Source of the DNA: Gammaproteobacteria bacterium
Lineage (GTDB): Bacteria > Pseudomonadota > Gammaproteobacteria > Burkholderiales > Burkholderiaceae_C
Direction of reading: 5' to 3'
NCBI GenBank assembly: GCA_018815325.1
Contig: JAHIYE010000019.1
Location: 1 to 64,000 of the forward strand
DNA length: 64,000 nt
Shown here piece after piece: positions 43,793 to 53,628 of this stretch. The position numbers were made by a program, and so were the translations under genes. The notes under the pieces were generated by a model, which made no database searches, was not told the DNA's origin, and worked only from the letters and a program-made list of their open reading frames with translations. Position 1 is the first letter of the stretch; every line of letters starts with the position of its first letter.

Positions 43793-46735
43793 TCAGCTCA
43801 GGTGCTTGCCGACGATGCCTGCGAGTTCAAACATGGTCACCTGTGGTTTGCCAAACACCGGCAGCAGCTTGGCATCCGCGTTGATGGCGCGCTTGTTGGC
43901 GGCATCCTGCAGGCCGTTGGCCTTGATGTAATCCCACAGCTTCTTGATGACCTGCGTGCGTGCCACCGGCTCTGCGCCAATCACGGCAGCCAGTTCGGCG
44001 CTGGGCTGTTTGCCGGCAGCGGTGCTGGTCTTGCGGGGGGCTTTGGGCTTGGCCGCCTTGGCCGTGGCGGTTTTCTTGGCGGGTGCTTTCTTGCCTTTGG
44101 CGCCGGCGGCTGCAGGTTTGCCTGCGGCTGTTTTTGCGGCACCTGCAGCAGCGGTTTTGGCCGCCGTCTTGCGGGGTGGGAACTTGGACGGCGCAAATTC
44201 GAAGTTGACCTTGCCGGCCTCGGCATCCCAGGCCAGCATGGCCTTGAACGGGCGGCGCGTGCGCATGGAGACGAACTTGTCGAGCATGTCGGTCTTGCCG
44301 GTCGCCAGCAGCTTGCTCATCTGCTCGCGCTCCACCGGTTGCTGCAGGATCATCTTGCCGCTCTTGAAGTCGCAGCTCGGTGTGGCTTGTGCCATCGTGG
44401 GCACGGATTTCTCGCAGACATAGCTCTTGCCGTGCTCGTAGACATGGCCACCGCACTTGGGGCAGACGCCGAGCGATTCCTGCGCCGAGAAGTCCACCAG
44501 CTCACCGGTTTCGTCGGCCTTGTCGTCGCCAAAGTCGAACTCGAGCTTGTAGTTCTTGGTTTCCTCGTCAAACTTGATGACCATTTCGGCGGTGAAGGGC
44601 CAACCGGCCTTGGAGCGGAAGCCGTCGAGCGGGCCGATGCGCTTGTCGCGCAGGAACTGCTCCACCTCGGCCACCTCAAAGGTGCGGCCGGCCGGCGTTT
44701 TGCCGAACGAGAAGCCACAGCCTTCGCTCGCACCAGCCTTGCCCGTGCAGGTATAGCGGCGGTAGTTCTCCTTGATCACGCCGCCACAGTTCGGGCAGGG
44801 TGTGGTGAGGGTGGCGTAGTCGCCGGGCACGGTGTCGCGGTCGTACTCCTTGGCCTTCTTGACGATGTGCTCGGTCATCTCGGCGATCTCGCGCATGAAC
44901 TCGTCGCGCGAGAGCTTGCCAAGCTCCATCTGGGCCAGCTTGTATTCCCACTCGCCGGTCAGCGCGGGTTTGGAGAGTTCCTCCACCCCCAGGCCGCGCA
45001 ACAGCGTCATGAGCTGGAAGGCCTTGGCCGTGGGGATCAACTCACGGCCTTCGCGCAGCATGTATTTCTCGGCGATCAGGCCCTCGATGATGCTGGAGCG
45101 CGTGGCAGGCGTGCCCAGGCCTTTTTCCTGCATCGCTTCGCGCAGCTCATCGTCATCCACCAGCTTGCCCGCGCCCTCCATGGCGCCCAGCAGGGTGGCC
45201 TCTGAATAACGGGCAGGCGGACGGGTCTTGAGGCCTTTGGGTGCGACTTCATCCGTACGCACCTGCTCACCGGGTTTGACGGGCACCAGCGTGGCGGGGT
45301 TTTTCTCGTCGCCGTCCTTGACCTCGTCCTGGGCTTCCTTGCCGTAGATGGCGAGCCAACCCGGCTTGACCAGCACCTTGCCCTCGGTCTTGAAGTTGTG
45401 GTTGGCGGCTGTGGTGATGCGGGTGGTGACCTGGTATTCGGCGCTGGGGAAGAACACCGCCATGAAGCGACGCACCACCAGGTCGTAGAGTTTCTGCTCG
45501 GCTTCGCTCAGGCCGCTGGGGGCCTGCAGCGTGGGGATGATGGCAAAGTGGTCGCTGACCTTGGCGTTGTCAAAGATGCGTTTGTTGGGCTTGACGTAGC
45601 CCCCCTTGAGCGCGGTGGCGGCATGCGGCGCCAGGTGCTTCATGCCGCTGTCGGCCAGCATCTCAAAGGTCTCTTTCACCACCGGCACATAGTCTTCTGG
45701 CAGGTGACGCGAATCAGTACGTGGATAGGTCAGGGCCTTGTGGCGCTCATACAGGCTCTGCGCCAGCGACAGCGTGGTCTTGGCGCTGTAGCCAAACTTG
45801 CCATTGGCCTCACGCTGCAAGGAGGTCAGGTCAAACAGGGTCGGTGAGGCTTGTGTGGTGGGCTTGCTTTCTTCGCGCACCGAGGCCGTCTTGCCGCGTA
45901 CGGCATCAGCCACGGCCTGAGCAGCCTGCTCGGTCCAGACGCGGTCGGCCTTGAGCTCGGCGTCCGGCTCGGCACCTTCGGCGACCGGGGTTTTCTTCCA
46001 GGCCGGGTCAAACCATTTGCCGTTGTACTCGCCGGCTTCGGCGGCAAAGGTGGCATGGATTTCCCAGTAGTCGCGGCTGATGAACTTGCGGATTTTTTCT
46101 TCGCGCTCCACCACCACGGCCAGCGTCGGCGTCTGCACCCGGCCCACGGTGGTGAGAAAGAAGCCGCCGTCGCGCGAGTTGAACGCGGTCATGGCGCGTG
46201 TGCCGTTGATGCCCACCAGCCAGTCCGCCTCGCTGCGGCTGCGCGCGGCGTCGGCCAGCGGCAGCATCTGCTGGTCGGGGCGCAAGCTGTCAAACCCGTC
46301 GCGAATGGCCTGCGGCGTCATGGATTGCAGCCACAGGCGCTGTACCGGCAACTTGACCTTGCTGTACTGCTGGATCAGGCGGAAGATCAACTCTCCCTCG
46401 CGGCCCGCGTCGCAGGCGTTGATGAATGCACCCACATCCTTGCGCTTGGCCTGCTTGATCACGGCATTGAGCCGGGTCTTGGTCTTGTCGATCGGCTTGA
46501 GCTCGAAGTGCGGCGGGATCACCGGCAGGTTCGCAAAGCTCCATTTGCCACGCTTGACATCAAACTCTTCAGGCGCCTGGATTTCCACCAGATGGCCGAC
46601 CGCACTGGTGACGATATAGCCGTCACTCTCAAAATGGTCGTCGTGCTTTTCAAACTTGCCGGCGACCGGTGTCAGGGCGCGAACAATGTCTTGTGCAACC
46701 GAGGGTTTCTCGGCAATTACCAGGGTTTTCATCAT
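43793..46735 (-). CDS. topB: DNA topoisomerase III with H1-like tail and C-terminal SWIB domain
   Basis: A 980-aa type IA topoisomerase. The TOPRIM domain starts KTLVIAEKPSVAQDI with the acidic cluster INACDAGREGELIFRLI; the catalytic Tyr is in LTYPRTDSRHLP (near 340). Two C-terminal zinc-ribbon-like units follow (CPNCGG...C...C about 620 and CPKCGG...C about 760). Residues about 850-905 are a Lys/Ala/Pro-rich tail of AAKTAA and PAKKTA units like histone H1 C-termini. Residues about 908-980 match a SWIB/MDM2 domain (TQVIKKLWDYIKANGLQD, ANKRAINADAKL, ELAGIVGKHL). It decatenates DNA; the added domains suggest chromatin-like contacts. It overlaps the TlpA-like gene. Confidence 0.93.
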   Translation of the reverse strand: MMKTLVIAEKPSVAQDIVRALTPVAGKFEKHDDHFESDGYIVTSAVGHLVEIQAPEEFDVKRGKWSFANLPVIPPHFELKPIDKTKTRLNAVIKQAKRKDVGAFINACDAGREGELIFRLIQQYSKVKLPVQRLWLQSMTPQAIRDGFDSLRPDQQMLPLADAARSRSEADWLVGINGTRAMTAFNSRDGGFFLTTVGRVQTPTLAVVVEREEKIRKFISRDYWEIHATFAAEAGEYNGKWFDPAWKKTPVAEGAEPDAELKADRVWTEQAAQAVADAVRGKTASVREESKPTTQASPTLFDLTSLQREANGKFGYSAKTTLSLAQSLYERHKALTYPRTDSRHLPEDYVPVVKETFEMLADSGMKHLAPHAATALKGGYVKPNKRIFDNAKVSDHFAIIPTLQAPSGLSEAEQKLYDLVVRRFMAVFFPSAEYQVTTRITTAANHNFKTEGKVLVKPGWLAIYGKEAQDEVKDGDEKNPATLVPVKPGEQVRTDEVAPKGLKTRPPARYSEATLLGAMEGAGKLVDDDELREAMQEKGLGTPATRSSIIEGLIAEKYMLREGRELIPTAKAFQLMTLLRGLGVEELSKPALTGEWEYKLAQMELGKLSRDEFMREIAEMTEHIVKKAKEYDRDTVPGDYATLTTPCPNCGGVIKENYRRYTCTGKAGASEGCGFSFGKTPAGRTFEVAEVEQFLRDKRIGPLDGFRSKAGWPFTAEMVIKFDEETKNYKLEFDFGDDKADETGELVDFSAQESLGVCPKCGGHVYEHGKSYVCEKSVPTMAQATPSCDFKSGKMILQQPVEREQMSKLLATGKTDMLDKFVSMRTRRPFKAMLAWDAEAGKVNFEFAPSKFPPRKTAAKTAAAGAAKTAAGKPAAAGAKGKKAPAKKTATAKAAKPKAPRKTSTAAGKQPSAELAAVIGAEPVARTQVIKKLWDYIKANGLQDAANKRAINADAKLLPVFGKPQVTMFELAGIVGKHLS

Positions 46736-47271
46736 AGGAACTTCAAAATACCTTCAACATCTTCAGCAAACATCTGGCCCGATTCGGCCATCACCACCTT
46801 GCCATCGCGACCGCGCACCAGCGTGACCGGCAGCCCTTTGGGTTTGGGCAGTATTTTGACCACATCGGGCGTAACCAGGCCAGCAGGGAAGCTGTAAGCC
46901 CTTTTTTGCAGGTAGGCCGTAGCCTCCTCGGCCTTCTTGTCGATCGACAGCGCCAGCATCTGCAAGCCACGGGGCTTGCCTGCCTGCCAGAGCTTTTCCA
47001 TGAAGGGGCTCTGGATCGCGCAGAACGGGCACCAGCTGGCCCACCAATACACCACGAGAACCTGCCCCTGGGCCGCGCTGGCACTGAAACGGCTGCCATC
47101 GAACAGCTGCAGGTCCGGTACGGTCAAAGCGCTGCCCAGGGCCGGCAACGGCGGCGCCTTGGCCTCGGCGCTGGCGGGTGACTGGGCCCATAGCGGGCCA
47201 CCATGCCACAAGGCAGCAGCGCCAGCTGCCGTGGTGGCGCTGGTCAAAAACTGTCTTCTCAATGCATCCAT
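46732..47271 (-). CDS. TlpA-like thioredoxin-fold protein
   Basis: A 179-aa exported thiol-disulfide protein. An N-terminal signal (RRQFLTSATTAAGAAAL, ending LWAQ) has a twin arginine and may use Tat. The thioredoxin motif is WWASWCPFCAIQSPF with CPFC as the redox pair, and the cis-Pro region is KGLPVTLV. It is probably a periplasmic reductase or partner in cytochrome/cofactor assembly. It overlaps topB by 4 bp (ATGA), although the functions seem unrelated. ATG 47271 was chosen over the frame start at 47322. Confidence 0.87.
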   Translation of the reverse strand: MDALRRQFLTSATTAAGAAALWHGGPLWAQSPASAEAKAPPLPALGSALTVPDLQLFDGSRFSASAAQGQVLVVYWWASWCPFCAIQSPFMEKLWQAGKPRGLQMLALSIDKKAEEATAYLQKRAYSFPAGLVTPDVVKILPKPKGLPVTLVRGRDGKVVMAESGQMFAEDVEGILKFL

Positions 47272-47357
47272 GGCTGACTCTCCTACAATCCATGCTTCAC
47301 GCGCATGCGCGCGCAGGCGCACATGTGTGCACTTTCAACATAACAGAGTTTCTTGCC

Positions 47358-47846
47358 GTGTCTCGCAAAGCCTCCGAAAAAATTGCATCCAGCAGTACCC
47401 CCCGTATCAAAACCCGCCGCTCCGGCGTTCACGGCAAAGGTGTTTTTGCTGTGGAGGATATCCCCAAAGGCGAAGTCATCATTGAATATGTGGGCGAAAT
47501 CATCAACTGGAAAGAGGCCCTGCGCCGGCACCCCCACGACCCCAAGGACCCGAACCACACGTTTTATTTCCACGTCGATGAAACCCATGTGATTGATGCC
47601 AAGCATGGCGGCAACGCATCGCGCTGGATCAACCACGCGTGCAAGCCCAATTGCGAGGCAGATGAAGTGGACGGCCGCGTGTTCATCAAGTCCTTGCGAA
47701 AAATCAAGGCGGGTGAGGAGCTCAACTATGACTACGGTCTGATCATCGACGAGAAATACACGAAAAAACTCAAGGCCGAATACCCGTGCTGGTGCGGCAG
47801 CAAGAAGTGCCGCGGCACGCTGCTGGCGCCCAAAGGCGGCCGCTGA
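47358..47846 (+). CDS. SET-domain lysine methyltransferase-like protein
   Basis: A 162-aa protein made almost entirely of a SET domain plus post-SET motif. Visible signatures: RRSGVHGKGVFAVEDIPKGE, the pseudoknot ASRWINHACKPNCEA (N-H SAM-binding motif), GEELNYDYG with the catalytic Tyr region, and the post-SET CWCGSKKCRG that binds zinc. SET proteins methylate lysines with SAM. The start appears to be GTG at 47358; the open frame upstream overlaps the divergent TlpA-like gene. A target cannot be named, but Lys-rich DNA-binding proteins such as the TopB tail are candidates (inference). Confidence 0.88.
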   Translation: MSRKASEKIASSSTPRIKTRRSGVHGKGVFAVEDIPKGEVIIEYVGEIINWKEALRRHPHDPKDPNHTFYFHVDETHVIDAKHGGNASRWINHACKPNCEADEVDGRVFIKSLRKIKAGEELNYDYGLIIDEKYTKKLKAEYPCWCGSKKCRGTLLAPKGGR

Positions 47847-47932
47847 GAGCTGCCTGTGCGTCGCGGCCCCCAGGCACGAGCTGACCAGCCTGTGCGCCCC
47901 GTAACTCGCATCGCCAGACCGGGCAACCTGTC

Positions 47933-48757
47933 GTGAACCCCATTCACTGGCCCGCAGAAGCCATTTGGGAGGCCGTGGCGCCGCGAATACCGGATTTCAC
48001 GGTCGAGATACTGCCCGAGCTGGATTCGACCAACAGCGAGTTGATGCGGCGGGCGCGGGAGGGGCGTCTTGAGCCGACCCTGCTGGTGGCCCAGCGCCAA
48101 ACAGCCGGCCGGGGCCGGCTCGGACGTGACTGGCATAGTGAGGGCGCGCCAGCGCAGGGCCAGGCTCCCGCCACCCCCACCCCCACCCCCACTCCGGCAC
48201 TCTCTGCCTTGACATTTTCCCTGGGGCTGCCGCTGTCCGTGGCTGGCTGGTCAGGGCTGTCGCTGGCCGTGGGCGTCTGCGTGGCGCGCAATCTGCACCC
48301 CGATGTACGGCTCAAATGGCCCAATGATGTGTGGCTGGGCGGACGCAAGCTGGCGGGCATCCTGATTGAAACAGCGAGTTTTGGCCACCTGCGTTATGCC
48401 GTGATCGGCGTCGGGGTGAATCTGCTGCCCCGACCGGCCTCGGGCCTGCGCACCCCACCAGCCTGGCTGACCGAGGTGCTGCCCGGGATGGATGCGCCTC
48501 AGACCTTGTTGCGCCTGGCGGCGCCGCTGGTGCAGACGGTCAAGCGCTTTGAGCAGCTGGGCTTTGCGCCCTTCGTGGCAGATTTCAACGCGCTGGATGC
48601 CTTGCATGGCCAGGAGGTCAGCCTCAGTGACGGCACCCAGGGCGTGGCGCACGGGGTGGATGAAACCGGCGCCCTGCTGGTGCATACTTCAGACGGGGTG
48701 AAGAAAATCACCAGTTCCGAAGTCAGTGTTCGTCCCCTGAATCCACCCACCACCTGA
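47933..48757 (+). CDS. birA: Biotin--[acetyl-CoA-carboxylase] ligase BirA (no DNA-binding domain)
   Basis: A 274-aa biotin protein ligase. Motifs are ELDSTNSELM, the biotinyl-AMP loop TAGRGRLGRDW and KWPNDVWLGGRKLAGILIE, then a C-terminal SH3-like domain. The N-terminal winged helix of E. coli BirA is absent, so it is a ligase without repressor function. A Pro/Thr run (about residues 80-87) is encoded by a C-rich hexamer repeat. In relatives coaX often follows; here a SPOR gene comes 4 bp later. Confidence 0.92.
   Translation: MNPIHWPAEAIWEAVAPRIPDFTVEILPELDSTNSELMRRAREGRLEPTLLVAQRQTAGRGRLGRDWHSEGAPAQGQAPATPTPTPTPALSALTFSLGLPLSVAGWSGLSLAVGVCVARNLHPDVRLKWPNDVWLGGRKLAGILIETASFGHLRYAVIGVGVNLLPRPASGLRTPPAWLTEVLPGMDAPQTLLRLAAPLVQTVKRFEQLGFAPFVADFNALDALHGQEVSLSDGTQGVAHGVDETGALLVHTSDGVKKITSSEVSVRPLNPPTT
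48171..48192 (+). repeat. C-rich hexanucleotide microsatellite in birA
   Basis: The unit CCCCCA is repeated about three and a half times in a loop-coding part of birA, giving Thr-Pro repeats. Gain or loss of a unit keeps the frame. Confidence 0.7.
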
Positions 48758-48761
48758 AACC

Positions 48762-49433
48762 ATGTTGCGTCTTGTTGTGCTGCTGCTTGTGTTGATGAAC
48801 GGCGTCTACTTCGCCTGGTCCGAGGGGCTGCTGCGCGCCTACGGCTTTGCGCCGGCCCAGCAGTCCGAGCCGCAGCGACTGGCGCAGCAACTGCATCCCG
48901 AAGCCATGCAGGTGCTGACAGGCGAGGACGCCCGGCGCGCAGAGGCCAGTCCACCAGCCGCGCCAGCCGTGCCGGCCGGGCCGGTGGTCTGCCTGCAGGC
49001 CGGGTTGTTCGACGACAAGCAGAGCGCCTTTTTGCGCAACGCGCTGGAACCCGCATTGCCCACAGGCTCCTGGGAGCTCCGGCCTGAAGCCGAGCCTGCG
49101 CGCTGGATCATCTACATGGGCAAATTCGCCAATGCAGAGGCGACCGACAGAAAACGCGATGAACTCCAGACCTTGAAACTGAAGTTTGAGCCCTTGCAAA
49201 ACCCGGCGCTGGAGCCGGGCCTGTCGCTGGGTGGCTACCCGACCCAGGATGCGGCCAAGGCTGCCTTGCAGCAACTCAGCCAGCGCGGCGTGCGCACGGC
49301 CCGGGTGACCCAGGAGCTGGAAGAGGTGCGCGGCAACCGGCTGGTGATTCCGGCGGCCGACGATACCTTGCGCACCCGGCTGGAAGACTTCGGCACCGTG
49401 TTGACGGGCAAGCCGCTGCGCCCCTGCCCTTGA
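48762..49433 (+). CDS. SPOR-domain-like membrane protein
   Basis: A 223-aa protein with an N-terminal membrane anchor (residues 1-20, LRLVVLLLVLMNGVYFAW) and an Ala/Pro linker. Residues about 78-170 resemble a SPOR domain (VCLQAGLFDDKQSAFLRNAL, WIIYMGKFANAEATDRK, LSLGGYPTQDAAKAALQQL). SPOR domains bind glycan strands lacking stem peptides at division sites, so a periplasmic cell-wall role is likely. It is in one transcription unit with birA (4-bp gap). Confidence 0.72.
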   Translation: MLRLVVLLLVLMNGVYFAWSEGLLRAYGFAPAQQSEPQRLAQQLHPEAMQVLTGEDARRAEASPPAAPAVPAGPVVCLQAGLFDDKQSAFLRNALEPALPTGSWELRPEAEPARWIIYMGKFANAEATDRKRDELQTLKLKFEPLQNPALEPGLSLGGYPTQDAAKAALQQLSQRGVRTARVTQELEEVRGNRLVIPAADDTLRTRLEDFGTVLTGKPLRPCP

Positions 49434-49490
49434 GCTGACAGGGCGCAGACAGGGCGCATGTAGCGCTGAGCGCGCAGTCTGGGAAACGAC

Positions 49491-50951
49491 TTATTCGCTG
49501 GAAGAGGTGCTGGCTGTCTGGGTGTCGAAGCGCACCGTGAAGCGCGCACCCGGTGAGACGTGCCCGGGGCGGGTGTCCTCCAGCTGGACCGTGGCGTTGT
49601 GCTGTTGAACGATTTCCTGCACGATGGGCAGCCCCAGGCCCGAGCCATCGGCTTCCGTTCCCAGCGCCCGGTAGAAGGGCTGGAACACCAGCTCGCGCTC
49701 TGCTGGCGGAATGCCAGGGCCTGAATCTTCTACCTGCAGCAACAGCACCTTGCCAAAGGGGTCGGCGAGCACCCTGGCGGTAATGACGCCTGGCTGTTCG
49801 GGGTTGGAGGGGGTGTAGTTGATGGCGTTATCCAGCAGATTGCGCACCAACTCCTTGAGCAGGGTCGGGTTGCCCTCCACCATGCCGCCCTCGGCGCCGG
49901 GCTGGGCCCCTTCATAACCAAGGTCGATGTGCTTGTCCAGCGCCAGCGGCACGCAATCACGCACCACTTCCATGGTCAGGCGGGCCAGATCACAGGGCTG
50001 GCGGCTCATGCTGGTGCCGCTGCTCTCGGCGCGCGCCAGCGCCAGCAACTGGTTCACGGTGTGGGTGGCGCGCACGCTCGCACGCCCGATCTGGCGCAGC
50101 GAGTGTTTCATGTCCTCGGTGTTGGCGCCCTCACGCTGCGCCAGATCAGCCTGCATGCGCAGCCCGGCCAGCGGGGTTTTAAGCTGGTGCGCGGCATCGG
50201 CGAGAAAGCGTTTTTGCGTGGCGATCGAGTCCTTCAAGCGCATGAGCAGGTCATTCACCGAGGACACAAGTGGCGCCACCTCCAGCGGAACTGTCTGGGT
50301 GTCGAGTGGGCTCAGGTCGTCCGGTTTGCGTGCCCGGATGCGTTCTTCCAGTTGATTCAGCGGCTTGATGGCCTGCACCAGGGCGAGCCAGACGAGCAGC
50401 ACGGCAATCGGCAGGATGGCAAACTGCGGCAGCATGACGCCCTTGATGATTTCCGTGGCCAGCACGGAGCGCTTGTCCAGGGACTCCGCTACCTGCACCA
50501 GCACAGGGTGGCGTGCACCCGGCAGATCAAGCGCCACCCACATGTAGGCAATCCGCAGGTCAAGGCCGTGCAGCTCGGCATCCCGCAAGTGCACTTCGCC
50601 CGGAGGGACCGGGGCATTTTCTGGCGGCAGGGGCAGCTCCAGTTCACCACTGAGGAGCTCGCCGCGTCCGCCCAGCACCTGGAAGTAGACCGTGTCGGAA
50701 TGGTCGGTGCGCAACAGCTCGTGCGCGGACAGGGAGAGGTTGAATTCAACGCGCTTGTTCTTGACCTCCACAAGGTGCGCCAGCGTGGCCACCTTGTATT
50801 CGAGAGAGCGGTCAAAGGGCTTGCTCGCAATGCCCTGTGCAACCACCCAGGTCAGCACCAGGCTGATGGGCCACAGCAGCAGCAGCGGGGTGAGCATCCA
50901 GTCGAGGATTTCACCGAACAGGGAACGCTGCTCGCGCTGGAAAAGCTTCAC
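49491..50951 (-). CDS. Sensor histidine kinase (2CSK_N/TctE-like)
   Basis: A 486-aa inner-membrane kinase. Two membrane helices (about 17-40 and 170-195) flank a periplasmic domain of the two-component sensor N-terminal (2CSK_N) type. Then come HAMP-like residues, the phospho-acceptor His in ADAAHQLKTPLAGLR (near 245), and an ATPase domain with NAINYTP, VEDSGPGIPPAE and GSGLGLPIV. The layout resembles TctE sensors that detect carboxylates, but no transporter gene is next to it. The response-regulator gene is upstream with a 63-bp gap. Confidence 0.9.
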   Translation of the reverse strand: MKLFQREQRSLFGEILDWMLTPLLLLWPISLVLTWVVAQGIASKPFDRSLEYKVATLAHLVEVKNKRVEFNLSLSAHELLRTDHSDTVYFQVLGGRGELLSGELELPLPPENAPVPPGEVHLRDAELHGLDLRIAYMWVALDLPGARHPVLVQVAESLDKRSVLATEIIKGVMLPQFAILPIAVLLVWLALVQAIKPLNQLEERIRARKPDDLSPLDTQTVPLEVAPLVSSVNDLLMRLKDSIATQKRFLADAAHQLKTPLAGLRMQADLAQREGANTEDMKHSLRQIGRASVRATHTVNQLLALARAESSGTSMSRQPCDLARLTMEVVRDCVPLALDKHIDLGYEGAQPGAEGGMVEGNPTLLKELVRNLLDNAINYTPSNPEQPGVITARVLADPFGKVLLLQVEDSGPGIPPAERELVFQPFYRALGTEADGSGLGLPIVQEIVQQHNATVQLEDTRPGHVSPGARFTVRFDTQTASTSSSE

Positions 50952-51014
50952 GGCGAGAACTCCGGCTGGCGCACTTGCCGCGGGTTGGGGCGACCAGGCA
51001 TGGACGTCATGGCG

Positions 51015-51686
51015 TCACTGGATTTTTTCGAGGCAGTAGCCCAGCCCACGCACCGTGGCGATGCGCAGCGGCCCCTTTTCAATTTTTTTGCGCAACCGGT
51101 GGATATAGACCTCGATCGCGTTGGTGCTGACCTCTTCACCCCACTCGCAGAGCCGCTCAACCAGCTGGTCCTTGCTGACCAGACGGCCGCTGCGCTGCAA
51201 CAGGACTTCCAGCAAACCCAGCTCGCGCGCCGAGAGCTCCACCATCTTGCCGTCGATCGTGGCGACCCGCCCAGCCTGGTCATAGACCAGCGGGCCGTGC
51301 TTGATGGTGTTGCTCACGCCGCCCATGCCACGCCGCGTAAGGGCGCGTACCCGGGCTTCAAGCTCCTGCAGGCTGAAAGGCTTGGCCATGTAGTCGTCAG
51401 CGCCGTAGTCGAGCCCCTTGACGCGTTCCTCCACACCGTCGGCTGCGGTCAGGATCAGCACGGGCAGCGAGGAGCCGCGCGCGCGCAGCTTCTTGAGCAC
51501 TTCCAGTCCGTGCAGCTTGGGTAAGCCGAGGTCGAGAATCAGCAGGTCGAACTCGGTGTTGGTCATGAGGGCGGCATCGGCCTCGGTACCACTGGCCACG
51601 TGGTCGACCGCGGCACCCGAACTGCGCAAGGTGCGCAAGAGCCCATCGGCCAGAACCTGGTCGTCTTCGGCAATCAAAATTCGCAT
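51015..51686 (-). CDS. OmpR-family response regulator (QseB/TctD-like)
   Basis: A 223-aa regulator. The receiver domain (1-115) has the acidic pair EDD, phospho-acceptor Asp in LLILDLGLP (near 51), Thr in LILTAAD and Lys in MAKPFS. The C-terminal winged helix (about 128-222: LSARELGLLEVLLQRSGRLV, VEVYIHRLRKK-like, RIATVRGLGYCLE) binds DNA. It works with the histidine kinase downstream on the same strand. Confidence 0.93.
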   Translation of the reverse strand: MRILIAEDDQVLADGLLRTLRSSGAAVDHVASGTEADAALMTNTEFDLLILDLGLPKLHGLEVLKKLRARGSSLPVLILTAADGVEERVKGLDYGADDYMAKPFSLQELEARVRALTRRGMGGVSNTIKHGPLVYDQAGRVATIDGKMVELSARELGLLEVLLQRSGRLVSKDQLVERLCEWGEEVSTNAIEVYIHRLRKKIEKGPLRIATVRGLGYCLEKIQ

Positions 51687-51799
51687 GCTTGTCCCCTTTG
51701 CCTTTGCTTTTAATGGTGGCCGGGATTCGACTCACACAGTTTGGCTGGATAGGGTGATTTTAGGGACGTGCGCGGCCTGCGTCGCCTGCTGGTATCAAC

Positions 51800-52348
51800 T
51801 TAGCTGGCATAGGCCTCAAGCCCCAGCGCAACGACTGCGGCCACCTCCACGCCTATTGCCTGGCGAAACTCGTCTTCTGCCTGGGTGACCGCAGTCCGGA
51901 AAGCGTCGAGCCAGGCCAGCCCCACGGGGGTGAACAGAATGATCCTCGCGCGCGCGTCGCGTGCATCGGCTTGCCGCGTCACCAGGCCCCAGGCCTCGCA
52001 CTGGTCCACCAGCTTGCCCATGGCCTGCTTGGTCATGCCGGCGCTTTGCGCCAGATCGCTGAGGCGCGAGCCTTCCAGCGCGAGGTGGCGTGTGATGTGG
52101 ATGTGGGCGGCACTGACCTGGCCGCGCGCTGCCAGGTTGGACAGGGCGAGTGGCACGTTGACGTTCTGGGCCATCAGCGTCAGCACCCGGGCATCAAAAC
52201 GCCGCATGGCATGGCCCAGCAGGCGGCCCAGATGGGTTTGGCGCCAGCCATCCAGCAAGGGGGCGTGGGCGGTGCCCGATGCCGCATGGGATGGCTCTGG
52301 CAGCGGCGTTGAAGAAGGTGAAACGGCCATTTGCATATGGTAAATCAA
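51800..52348 (-). CDS. MarR-family transcriptional regulator
   Basis: A 182-aa regulator with a MarR winged helix at about residues 65-140 (QVSAAHIHITRHL, SRLSDLAQSAGMTKQAMGKLVDQCEAWGLVTRQ, then the wing DARDARARIILFTP). The first 30 residues are Ser/Pro-rich and probably disordered; ATGs at 52336 or 52330 are alternative starts. It is divergent from recA; no adjacent target such as an efflux pump is seen. Confidence 0.88.
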   Translation of the reverse strand: MIYHMQMAVSPSSTPLPEPSHAASGTAHAPLLDGWRQTHLGRLLGHAMRRFDARVLTLMAQNVNVPLALSNLAARGQVSAAHIHITRHLALEGSRLSDLAQSAGMTKQAMGKLVDQCEAWGLVTRQADARDARARIILFTPVGLAWLDAFRTAVTQAEDEFRQAIGVEVAAVVALGLEAYAS

Positions 52349-52396
52349 ACTGACTAAAAAACACGTTTACTAATTTCAACATCCACCGTTAAACTA

Positions 52397-52412
52397 CTGT
52401 TCAAGCATCCAG
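52397..52412 (+). promoter_or_regulatory. LexA-like SOS box upstream of recA
   Basis: CTGT-TCAAGCAT-CCAG fits CTGT-N8-ACAG with one mismatch and lies about 60 bp before the recA ATG, as expected for SOS control. Confidence 0.6.
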
Positions 52413-52469
52413 CCTGTGATTAAAAACACTGGATAAACACATAACCTGTTGATTTTCAAGGAGAGAACC

Positions 52470-53567
<1,098 letters not shown>

Positions 53568-53628
53568 TTACGCGGACAGCTATGAAAAACGTAGCAGTGT
53601 TGCTGGATTGATGCGGAGCGCATAGCAG

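Noticed and set aside
49929-51524. 531-aa open frame opposite the two-component genes
   Set aside because: It spans both the kinase and regulator on the other strand, including the gap, and has Gln/His-rich shadow composition.
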